DNA from: a virus
IMG/VR virus record: IMGVR_UViG_3300042294_001354
Coordinates: 1-34,059 of that record
Length of the DNA: 34,059 nucleotides
Direction: 5' to 3' (one strand)
Position numbers and translations under genes: made by a program. The number at the start of each line of letters is the position of its first letter. Position 1 is the first letter of the stretch. This document shows, one piece after another, positions 17,134-23,273 of the stretch. The notes under the pieces are model-generated. The model was not told the origin of the DNA. It saw only the letters and a program-made list of their open reading frames with translations, and searched no databases.

Positions 17134-17379
17134 ATGAAACTAACTATACCGACTGATTATACCCTGCCTGAAGATGTTGCTGATGGCGACACCTTTGAAG
17201 AGCTTGTGACCTTCCGTGTTGACGGAGATTCGCTGGTTCCCACCATGTTGGCTGGCGTCGAGATTGCGGCTGAAGAGGCCGAAGACGAAGACGAGATGGA
17301 GGACGAGGCCGCTGACGAAATGGAAGCGGGCGTGTCCCCTATGGCTGGCATGGGCGAGCGTATCATGGGCATGGCTTAA
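17134..17379 (+). CDS. Small acidic head-region protein
   Basis: 81 residues. Residues 1-45 look like a compact beta domain (MKLTIPTDYTLPEDVADGD, then FRVDGDSLVPTM). Residues 46-65 are almost all Glu, Asp, Met and Ala (AEEAEDEDEMEDEAADEMEA). The tail is Gly/Met-rich. It sits directly after the capsid gene behind a hairpin and a strong Shine-Dalgarno, where phages often keep a head decoration or assembly factor. That role is inferred from position only; no family is recognised. Confidence 0.6.
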   Translation: MKLTIPTDYTLPEDVADGDTFEELVTFRVDGDSLVPTMLAGVEIAAEEAEDEDEMEDEAADEMEAGVSPMAGMGERIMGMA

Positions 17380-17398
17380 AGGACGGAGACCATAGGCT

Positions 17399-17797
17399 AT
17401 GGCTCTCCCCACTTTAGATGCGGTGTTTGCTTCGGCGGCGGATCAGCCCCGAAGATACATGCTTTCCCAATGGTTGATTCTTGCTATTGGCAGTGGCAGT
17501 ATCGCTGATTACGTTACTCTCCCAGAACGTTATCTATGGGCAAAAATTGCTTTAGTTTCAGGCGCGCCCAAGACCGAAGCAGATTACATTAGCCTTCCAA
17601 AGAACTATGTCTGGAAGGCCATTTATGATGGCGTTTCGGGATCGAGCGCGGGCACTACGGACTGGAGTGAAAAGCAGGCTTTGGGGCATATTGCCGCCGC
17701 CTATCGCGGAGACACAGGCAACCCAGCAAACCTAGCCACATATATTGACTGGCCTTGGCGCTATCAAGTGGCTTCCATTATTGATTATCTTTCTTAA
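17399..17797 (+). CDS. Head-region protein with a three-fold internal repeat
   Basis: 132 residues. Three copies of a motif Y-[VI]-x-[LW]-P-x-x-Y are visible: DYVTLPERYLWAKI (near residue 38), DYISLPKNYVWKAI (near 63) and TYIDWPWRYQVASI (near 113), each followed by a short hydrophobic helix. The start ATG has GGACGGAG about 13 bases upstream. It follows the acidic head gene by 19 bases and precedes the lysis cassette. No known family comes to mind; a structural or adaptor protein is the likely class. Confidence 0.6.
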   Translation: MALPTLDAVFASAADQPRRYMLSQWLILAIGSGSIADYVTLPERYLWAKIALVSGAPKTEADYISLPKNYVWKAIYDGVSGSSAGTTDWSEKQALGHIAAAYRGDTGNPANLATYIDWPWRYQVASIIDYLS

Positions 17798-17811
17798 TAT
17801 AATGTAGCACT

Positions 17812-18096
17812 ATGAGCGTAGAAGACATACCAAGACGTAGGGGGATGGAACGGGGAGTGAAGCTTACCATGAGCGAGTTGATTGCGGGCATTGCCCTAAT
17901 GGTTACTTTGTTTTCGGCGCTTAATGGGTGGGTTGTCTTGCCCGAACAAATGCGGTCTATCCAAGCCAATGATGCTAAACAGGATGCGCGGATTGAAATG
18001 ATCAATAAGGAGAACCAAGAGAGATCTGAGACCCTAGCCCGCATTGACGAGCGCACAAAAAGAATCGAAGATTACTTGAAATCCCAAGGATTCTGA
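17812..18096 (+). CDS. Lysis-cassette membrane protein (one TM plus coiled coil)
   Basis: 94 residues. A basic N-terminus (IPRRRGMERGVK) is followed by one transmembrane segment (about 21-43) and then a long charged coiled coil (46-90, SIQANDAKQDARIEMINKEN). The topology, N-in with a periplasmic coil, resembles inner-membrane spanin subunits or small phage holin accessories. It is the first gene of a cassette with two holin-like genes and an endolysin. No outer-membrane spanin lipoprotein is seen nearby, so spanin is not proven. A TATAAT hexamer lies 9 bases before the ATG. Confidence 0.6.
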   Translation: MSVEDIPRRRGMERGVKLTMSELIAGIALMVTLFSALNGWVVLPEQMRSIQANDAKQDARIEMINKENQERSETLARIDERTKRIEDYLKSQGF

Positions 18097-18112
18097 TCTA
18101 GCTTTTAATCCT

Positions 18113-18397
18113 ATGAAACAACTATTCGCAAAAATCTGGGGAATCACATCCTCCGTCTTTAACTTCTTCCTTCCCATTCTTAAGGAAGTTGCATCCTCTT
18201 CGGTTGCCGCGCTTCTTCCGATTGCCTTGGAGATTGTCGAGTCTCTGGCCTATACCGATAAAACTGGGTCTCAAAAGCGAGAAGCCGCAGTCAAAAAGCT
18301 TACCCTTACAGCCAAAAAACAGGGCATCAGCGCCTCTGAATCTTTGATTCGTTTTGCTGTTGAATCTGCCGTGCAACGCTATAAACTGGATCTATGA
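18113..18397 (+). CDS. LLH-family-like holin
   Basis: 94 residues with a hydrophobic N-terminal half (about residues 8-48, including VFNFFLPILKEVASSSVAALL) and a basic, amphipathic C-terminal half with QKREAAVKKL and ESLIRFAVESAVQRYK. The K-R-E-A-A-V and I-x-x-x-x-E-x-A-V patterns are those of LLH-type phage holins. It is followed with a 4-base overlap (ATGA) by another holin-like gene. Holins form the inner-membrane holes that release endolysin and time lysis. Confidence 0.65.
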   Translation: MKQLFAKIWGITSSVFNFFLPILKEVASSSVAALLPIALEIVESLAYTDKTGSQKREAAVKKLTLTAKKQGISASESLIRFAVESAVQRYKLDL

Positions 18398-18726
18398 AAG
18401 ATAAACTTCTCGCATTTCTAGTATCCAAGATGGGCGGTATTATCACGCCCCTCATTGCTATGGTTGTAGCGGCTATTGTGTCCCGTCTCGCCATGGTTGA
18501 TCCCAAGTTGGCAGAGTCCGTCGATCAGGTTAGCCTGACTGGATTCATTGTGGCTCTCCTTATTTCTATCGTCAACTACGTTACAAACGAAGTAAACGTC
18601 AAGGGCATCAAGAAGATCCAAGCCTTGGTCAATACTGACGAGGATGGAGTGGCTGGGCCTATCACCTACACCGAAGTTCGCAGGGCTATCGCTATCAAGA
18701 AGCCCGTTCGCCGCAAGAAGAAATGA
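18394..18726 (+). CDS. Two-TM holin-like protein with a peptidoglycan-binding-like tail
   Basis: 110 residues. TM1 is about 15-33 and TM2 about 48-64. Residues 72-99 (IKKIQALVNTDEDGVAGPIT, then YTEVRRAI) match the core of the PG_binding_1 motif (I-Q-x-x-L-N-x-x-x-D-G-x-x-G-P-x-T), but only as a half-size element. The end is strongly basic (KKPVRRKKK). Two TMs with a charged tail is class II holin topology. The gene overlaps both neighbours by 4 bases. A wall-anchored holin or a pacing factor for the endolysin are both possible. Confidence 0.6.
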   Translation: MKDKLLAFLVSKMGGIITPLIAMVVAAIVSRLAMVDPKLAESVDQVSLTGFIVALLISIVNYVTNEVNVKGIKKIQALVNTDEDGVAGPITYTEVRRAIAIKKPVRRKKK

Positions 18727-18899
18727 GGCTATCCCATGAAACCCTTAAAGCAATACTCGTCAAAGTCCCGCCCGAAGAAGATCGCAGAAGTTTCCTTGTC
18801 CGTCTATTCAGTTCCCTCAAAGTTGGAATCCAAATCAAGCGGGGCCATGATGGAAAGGTTGCCAAGTCCTACCGAATCGGAGGTAGAGCGGATTTCTAG
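18723..18899 (+). CDS. Small protein in the lysis cassette, unknown
   Basis: 58 residues, starting MRLSHETLKAILVKVPPEED and ending SYRIGGRADF. The ATG overlaps the preceding TGA (ATGA), as in most genes of this block. I preferred it over an overlapping frame from 18736, which lacks this coupling and looks low-complexity. It is in the same frame as the endolysin, separated by one TAG and 10 codons. It is basic with an amphipathic helix. No family is recognised. Confidence 0.6.
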   Translation: MRLSHETLKAILVKVPPEEDRRSFLVRLFSSLKVGIQIKRGHDGKVAKSYRIGGRADF

Positions 18900-18929
18900 G
18901 AATTGGGATATCGGCCAGAGACAGTGCAA

Positions 18930-19448
18930 ATGGTAAATAAACTTGCAGACATTGCGCTTTCGCAAGTCGGAGTTAAAGAAATTGGTGGGAACAATCGCGG
19001 CAAGAAAATCCGCGAGTATCAAGCTGCAACTAACTTAGCACCAGCAGCTTGGCCATGGTGCGCTGCGTTTGTTGATTGGTGTGTGGCTCAGTGGCTCAAC
19101 GACAAGGAAGTTGTTTCTTGGCTTGGTCTGAAGACCATGACTCCTAGTAAGTGGCGTCCAAGGACTGCCGCCGCTTTCGGACTGATTGAATGGGCCAAGA
19201 AGCGCCCGAACACTACCCAAGTCATCTACAACACCAAGGCTCCCAAGGTTGGGGACATTGCGGTCTTTGACTTCTCCCATACGGGAATTGTGGTGGCTAC
19301 AAGCAAAACAATGTTTGACTGTGTTGAGGGTAATACAAACCAGCGCGGAACCAGAGACAGTGATTCGGGTGATGGCGTTTGGCTCAAGAGCAGAAACCAT
19401 TCTTTGGCAAGGTGTTACATCAGAATCAATCAGTCGAAAGTTAAATGA
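18930..19448 (+). CDS. CHAP-type endolysin
   Basis: 172 residues from the ATG at 18930; a TTG at 18903 would add 9 residues. It is a cysteine peptidase/amidase-fold lysin that cuts peptidoglycan at the end of infection. WPWCAAFVDWC gives catalytic Cys44, FSHTGIV gives His117, and DCVEGN gives Glu133/Asn135, the usual CHAP set in the usual order. KVGDIAVF just before the His is a typical CHAP strand. There is no cell-wall-binding domain and no signal peptide, so export depends on the upstream holins. Its stop overlaps the next gene by 4 bases. Confidence 0.85.
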   Translation: MVNKLADIALSQVGVKEIGGNNRGKKIREYQAATNLAPAAWPWCAAFVDWCVAQWLNDKEVVSWLGLKTMTPSKWRPRTAAAFGLIEWAKKRPNTTQVIYNTKAPKVGDIAVFDFSHTGIVVATSKTMFDCVEGNTNQRGTRDSDSGDGVWLKSRNHSLARCYIRINQSKVK

Positions 19449-19600
19449 AAGAGCAGCCCAGTCCCCGAAAGAAAAAGACCTACCGCAAGCCCGAATTCAG
19501 AGAATGCCCCTATTGCGGCTCAAAAAATATTGAACAAACCGTGATCAAGCATGTCGGAGTAATCAAGACATGCAAGAACTGCCGCGAACAAATCGACTAA
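19445..19600 (+). CDS. Small zinc-ribbon protein
   Basis: 51 residues, basic N-terminus (PRKKKTYRKPEFRE), then CPYC and CKNC separated by 18 residues, a four-Cys zinc ribbon. ATGA overlap with the endolysin stop supports the start. Such ribbons bind nucleic acid or protein; transcriptional regulation is possible but not shown. It is short and easily missed by gene callers. Confidence 0.65.
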   Translation: MKEQPSPRKKKTYRKPEFRECPYCGSKNIEQTVIKHVGVIKTCKNCREQID

Positions 19601-19604
19601 ACTC

Positions 19605-19868
19605 ATGGCTTCCCATGACAAAAGACTGCAAGAAGTCTTGGACAAATTGGCCAAGGATCTTGTTGAATACTTTGATTCAGGCTTTGTCGTTGCTACTTTT
19701 CAGGACGGGGCCGAAACCAAAAACGCTTTCCTCAAGTTCGGTAATGATTACGCCATCGAAGGCATTGTATCCAATATCCATGACATCCTCTACGGGCAAG
19801 AAGAGGACGAGGGCGGGGATGACGATTTAGATGACGGGGATTTGAAGAAGATCATCAAGGACTCTTAA
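19605..19868 (+). CDS. Small acidic protein, unknown
   Basis: 87 residues. An N-terminal helical/beta part (DKRLQEVLDKLAKDLVEYF, then VVATFQDGAETKNAF) is followed by a very acidic stretch (EEDEGGDDDLDDGD) and a basic end (KKIIKDS). The ATG is 4 bases after the zinc-ribbon stop. The start frame was chosen over an overlapping frame from 19570. The acidic run could mimic DNA, but this is only an idea. Confidence 0.55.
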   Translation: MASHDKRLQEVLDKLAKDLVEYFDSGFVVATFQDGAETKNAFLKFGNDYAIEGIVSNIHDILYGQEEDEGGDDDLDDGDLKKIIKDS

Positions 19869-19872
19869 TACA

Positions 19873-20094
19873 ATGGCCAATGGAACCCTATCTTTCTCCC
19901 TTCCAGAAGAGCGACAAGAGTTTGAAGATGCTTGCAAAGCAGGAGATTTTCGCGCTGTTCTTGACAATTTTGATAATGAGTTACGCTCTCATCTTCGCCA
20001 TAATTCTCATCCCGATTGGGATAGTGCAACTGTTGAAAAAGTCAGGAAAACTCTTTACGATCTAATTGCCGACTACGGCATCCAAATCCACTAA
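19873..20094 (+). CDS. Conserved small phage protein
   Basis: 73 residues, LSFSLPEERQEFEDACKAGD then VLDNFDNELRSHL. The pattern (F-x-L-P-E-E-x-x-E-F near the start, then L-x-x-F-D-x-x-L-R) is familiar from short, conserved, functionally unknown phage proteins near replication or nucleotide genes. It starts 4 bases after the previous stop. Confidence 0.6.
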   Translation: MANGTLSFSLPEERQEFEDACKAGDFRAVLDNFDNELRSHLRHNSHPDWDSATVEKVRKTLYDLIADYGIQIH

Positions 20095-20109
20095 CCACAA
20101 CACACACCT

Positions 20110-20712
20110 ATGACTACAGTATACATCTGTGGCCCAATGAGGTCACATCCCAACCTTAATCATCCAGCCTTCTTTGAGGCCGAAGAAACCCTACTGAAGG
20201 CAGGGCATAAGGTCATCAACCCTGCAAGGATGGATCAAGAGCTAGGGTTAGATCCCCACAACTCCCAAATGGACAGCAAGTTTATCGAGGACTGTGCCCG
20301 AAGGGACATTGATGCGGTTTTTGAATGCGACGAGTTGGTTCTTCTTCCCAAGTGGGAGAAGTCCAATGGAGCCAGAGCGGAGGTCACCGTAGCCCAATGG
20401 CTGGAAAAACCCTTGCGCCTCTACCCTTCTATGGTTAGGTTGGACAAAGAAGATGTGTGCGATATTGCCAAGCGTCTTACTTCCTATGATCGCCAAACTG
20501 ACTACGGAAGCCCTATTGAAGACTTTACCAAACAGGCCAAGATGTGGGGAGCTATTCTTGGAACCAATGTAACCCCGCAACAAATTGCCATGTGCATGAT
20601 CGCGGTCAAGCTTTCCAGACTCACCAACTCACCTCGTCATCGCGACAGCGTGGCCGATATTTGCGGCTATGCGCGGTGTTTAGATCTTTGCAACCAAGCA
20701 ACCTCTCTATGA
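20110..20712 (+). CDS. DUF4406-DUF6378 fusion (deoxyribosyltransferase-like)
   Basis: 200 residues in two parts. Residues 1-115 are a nucleoside 2-deoxyribosyltransferase-like (DUF4406) domain: VYICGPMR at the start, a CxRRDIDAV-type helix, and NGARAEVTVAQWL with Glu in the place of the nucleophile. Residues about 130-200 match a phage domain (DUF6378 as I recall it): DYGSPIEDFTKQAKMWGAIL, then KLSRL and a His-x-Asp-Ser (HRDS) motif with D-I-C-G-Y. The two are usually separate proteins. Likely role is nucleotide or modified-base metabolism; the reaction is not established. The stop overlaps the next start (ATGA). Confidence 0.7.
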   Translation: MTTVYICGPMRSHPNLNHPAFFEAEETLLKAGHKVINPARMDQELGLDPHNSQMDSKFIEDCARRDIDAVFECDELVLLPKWEKSNGARAEVTVAQWLEKPLRLYPSMVRLDKEDVCDIAKRLTSYDRQTDYGSPIEDFTKQAKMWGAILGTNVTPQQIAMCMIAVKLSRLTNSPRHRDSVADICGYARCLDLCNQATSL

Positions 20713-21497
20713 GCAAAAAAATAGCAGTCCTCTCGGACTTCCACTGTGGCCACAAAGTAGGGTTAACCCCGAAAGGCTACCTCCCAGAAGAACCAGCCGA
20801 AGAGCGGTCACGTTGGGTTAATGCCAACAAAGCCTACTACAACTGGTATAGCCAGAACATCCGTAAAAATGGCCCCTACGATATCATCTTTATCAATGGA
20901 GATCTTGTGGATGGAACAGGCAAGAAGTCGGGCGGAACCGAACAGATCACTACCGACATGGAAGAGCAATGTGATATGGCGGTTAAGATCATCCGCGAAA
21001 TCCCGAAAACCAAAAACTGCAAGATTGTTATCACTAGGGGAACACCGTACCATACAGGCGACTCGGAAGACTGGGAGAACATCATTGCAGAGCGCGTAGA
21101 CGCCACAATTGGAGAACATGAGTGGGTGGACGTAGAAGGGGTTGTCTTTGACCTTAAACACCACCCAGCGGGCTCTAGCGGCATTCCCCATGGTCGGCAT
21201 AGCGGAGTGGCCAGAGATCGCCTCTGGAACCTCATATGGTCTGAGAAAGAGCTACAGCCCAAGGGAGATGTCTTTATCCGTTCCCACGTTCATTATCACA
21301 ATTTCGCAGGAGGCCCAGATTGGCTGGCTATCACTACCCCAGCCCTTCAGGGTTTTGGCTCCCGTTTCGGGGCTAGACGATGCACTGGTATCGTGGACTT
21401 CGGATTCTTGATCTTTACAGTCAACAAAGGAACATACACATGGCAACCCATTATAGCAAAACTAGAGGAGCAAAAAGCTCCAATGATAAAATTGTAG
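20709..21497 (+). CDS. Calcineurin-like metallophosphoesterase
   Basis: 262 residues from the ATG overlapping the upstream TGA. Motifs for the two-metal centre are in order: SDFHCGH (Asp10, His12), INGDLVDG (Asp65), TRGTPYHTG (an atypical form of G-N-H, with Thr for Asn and His115), HH near 151 and SHVHYH (His193/195/197). Upstream in-frame codons back to 20544 are shadow of the previous gene. It could be a phosphatase or a nuclease of the SbcD/Mre11 type. The replaced Asn may change activity. The last 58 bases overlap the next gene. Confidence 0.75.
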   Translation: MSKKIAVLSDFHCGHKVGLTPKGYLPEEPAEERSRWVNANKAYYNWYSQNIRKNGPYDIIFINGDLVDGTGKKSGGTEQITTDMEEQCDMAVKIIREIPKTKNCKIVITRGTPYHTGDSEDWENIIAERVDATIGEHEWVDVEGVVFDLKHHPAGSSGIPHGRHSGVARDRLWNLIWSEKELQPKGDVFIRSHVHYHNFAGGPDWLAITTPALQGFGSRFGARRCTGIVDFGFLIFTVNKGTYTWQPIIAKLEEQKAPMIKL

Positions 21498-21730
21498 TCC
21501 CGTCTTGGGATAGCATGTGGGAGTCGTTTGACACCCACAATCAAAAGACTACCATTGAGGCCATGAACGCCGAAGGATGGAGGACAATTGATCAGGTCAC
21601 ACAAAAGACAGGTTTATCAAGTCCGCGAATCTATAATATGGTTCGTGAGGGAAAATTTGAGTCTATCAAAAAGAAAGTGTTTTACGCTGGAAAAACCAGA
21701 GATATTAAGTTTGTTAGACCAAAGCGTTAA
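21440..21730 (+). CDS. Helix-turn-helix DNA-binding protein
   Basis: 96 residues from ATG 21440. WRTIDQVTQKTGLSSPRIYN then MVREGKFESIKKK is a winged-HTH/MerR-excisionase-like pattern: helix, turn, recognition helix, then a basic wing. It overlaps the phosphoesterase gene by 58 bases in another frame; starting at the ATG at 21515 would remove the overlap and still keep the HTH. Its TAA shares 4 bases with the stop of the convergent minus-strand gene, so no terminator lies between them. It may regulate the neighbouring cassettes. Confidence 0.6.
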   Translation: MATHYSKTRGAKSSNDKIVVPSWDSMWESFDTHNQKTTIEAMNAEGWRTIDQVTQKTGLSSPRIYNMVREGKFESIKKKVFYAGKTRDIKFVRPKR

Positions 21731-22542
21731 GCGTAACGCTCTTCTGGGTCTGCCGCTGTCACGGTAATTGTCATTGACCCGCTGGTTATGTTGTTTCCTG
21801 CTGTTGTTCTGACCTGTGTAGAACCCCAAGGTGTAATTATGTCAGCCATAACAAATTCTTTTGTTATCGGATTTAAATATTGATTAACACCAAACGGACT
21901 TAAATAGATCCCATCTGGATTGCTTGTTAGTCCAGAAAATTCAAAAAAAAAGGAAAATGGAGCGTATATTTCAATTGGTGAATTAATGTCTTCTGGTTTA
22001 TAGATATGTGGTCTTGGATTGATTACCATTGTTTGCACGGTATAGTACGGAGTGTTAAATATTCCAACCGTGCCGCGCAGTGTTCTTTGTCTAAAGACGG
22101 TGTGGCTCCGTGGTGGTGTAAATGGAGGTTTGGGTTCAAGTTTATTTTCCGAGTTGATGTGGCAAAGCATTGCTTTTGCCGTTAACACTTCATCTCTAAG
22201 GTTTGTTACAGATGGGAATGTCTCATCATTGTAGCTTCCCCATTTTATTGTATACGTTCCAGAAGCCGATATTGTGCCAAATGGAGAATTTGTTGTAATG
22301 CTTGAATTCATTGTTATGGTTTTGGCTTCCCAGAAAATTTTCATAGCCAATTCAAGTGGAAAGTCACCTTGATAACCAGATGGTTGGTTATCTGGCTTCG
22401 GCTCCAACAATGGATTCCAAAACTTCCTAATATTCATATATGGAAGTTGTGATGGAATGAAGCCCTGTGGCGGAACAAATCTCGTTGCTGGTGTATAGCA
22501 CTCTGAACCAAACCAACCAATGGTTCTAAAATTAGTCGCCAT
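21727..22542 (-). CDS. Inverted cassette protein 3, unknown (probably virion)
   Basis: 271 residues, aromatic- and Pro-rich (FVPPQGFIPSQLPY, then NPRPHIY, APFSFFFEF), with many beta-prone stretches and no membrane segment after the N-terminus. The C-terminus contains MADIITPWGSTQVRTT. It is the last gene of the minus-strand operon, 11 bases after the previous gene. No family is recognised. Beta-rich composition, size and its partners suggest a tail or head-surface protein; this is an inference. It is AT-rich. Confidence 0.6.
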   Translation of the reverse strand: MATNFRTIGWFGSECYTPATRFVPPQGFIPSQLPYMNIRKFWNPLLEPKPDNQPSGYQGDFPLELAMKIFWEAKTITMNSSITTNSPFGTISASGTYTIKWGSYNDETFPSVTNLRDEVLTAKAMLCHINSENKLEPKPPFTPPRSHTVFRQRTLRGTVGIFNTPYYTVQTMVINPRPHIYKPEDINSPIEIYAPFSFFFEFSGLTSNPDGIYLSPFGVNQYLNPITKEFVMADIITPWGSTQVRTTAGNNITSGSMTITVTAADPEERYA

Positions 22543-22553
22543 TGTTTTAAAAA

Positions 22554-23273
22554 TTAAACAGAGATTTCAACTGGAAGCTCGCTTGCAACAAGCATGTAAT
22601 CAACTGCTGGAAGACCATTTTCACAAATGTTGTAGCGCCTAACAATTACATCGCCCAACAAGTTTTGACTGTCGATTTTGTAAGATTCTCCAACAAGTTC
22701 AACAATTCCTATTAAAATATAAAGATTGATCTCTGTTGTTTCTGGAAGTTCTGTATTATTTTCAATTCTGATTGATTCTATTTCGCCAGATTCTGTGTAT
22801 TTAATATTAATATAAACAAATCCACCAGCCTCTGGATCTAGAAGGCTGTCTATGTTTTCTGGTTCAAGCTTGTTTACGTTTCCAGTTGTTACTCCGATTC
22901 TTGTCTCTGGAGGAATTGTGTCTGTGGTTGTAAGAAACAGCTTGAACGCATGGGTTCCGCTGGCAAATTCAATAAAACTTTCAGATAAAATCTCATCCGA
23001 AAGCTCACCTTCCTCTTCTTCAGAAATTACTTGTCCAGTTAATGAAAACTTTTTTCGCTCCCCTTTATATGTTCCTTCAGTTATATAGTTTAGATCTTGC
23101 GTTCTGGGTGCTTCTAGAATCGACCTAATCTGCGTGGTAACAATCTCTGGTTTGGGAACCTTCTGCGCTGCCCTTATCGATGAGTTCCCGCCCGCATCCA
23201 CCTCTCTTTTTTTAGAAAAAAGAAGAGATCTTAATTCCTGCTGAATTATTTGCTTGATTTGCGACTCGTTCAT
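22554..23273 (-). CDS. Inverted cassette protein 2, unknown (probably virion)
   Basis: 239 residues. A basic N-terminal helix (SQIKQIIQQELRSLLFSKKR) is followed by an acidic, beta-rich body (ISEEEEGELSDEIL, TGNVNKLEPENID, YINIKYTESGEIESIRIEN). The ATG overlaps the upstream TAA by one base, so it is coupled to the 688-residue gene. An N-terminal helix then a beta domain is an adaptor-like layout. No family is recognised. Confidence 0.6.
   Translation of the reverse strand: MNESQIKQIIQQELRSLLFSKKREVDAGGNSSIRAAQKVPKPEIVTTQIRSILEAPRTQDLNYITEGTYKGERKKFSLTGQVISEEEEGELSDEILSESFIEFASGTHAFKLFLTTTDTIPPETRIGVTTGNVNKLEPENIDSLLDPEAGGFVYINIKYTESGEIESIRIENNTELPETTEINLYILIGIVELVGESYKIDSQNLLGDVIVRRYNICENGLPAVDYMLVASELPVEISV

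Noticed and set aside
18897-18929. TAG read-through joining the small lysis gene to the endolysin
   Set aside because: The two are in frame, but TAG ends several clear genes here (1553, 10284, 11621, 26575), and the endolysin has its own ATG. Simple adjacency is enough.
18736-18936. 66-codon frame overlapping the small lysis gene
   Set aside because: The alternative frame from 18723 has a 4-base coupling overlap and a better protein pattern.
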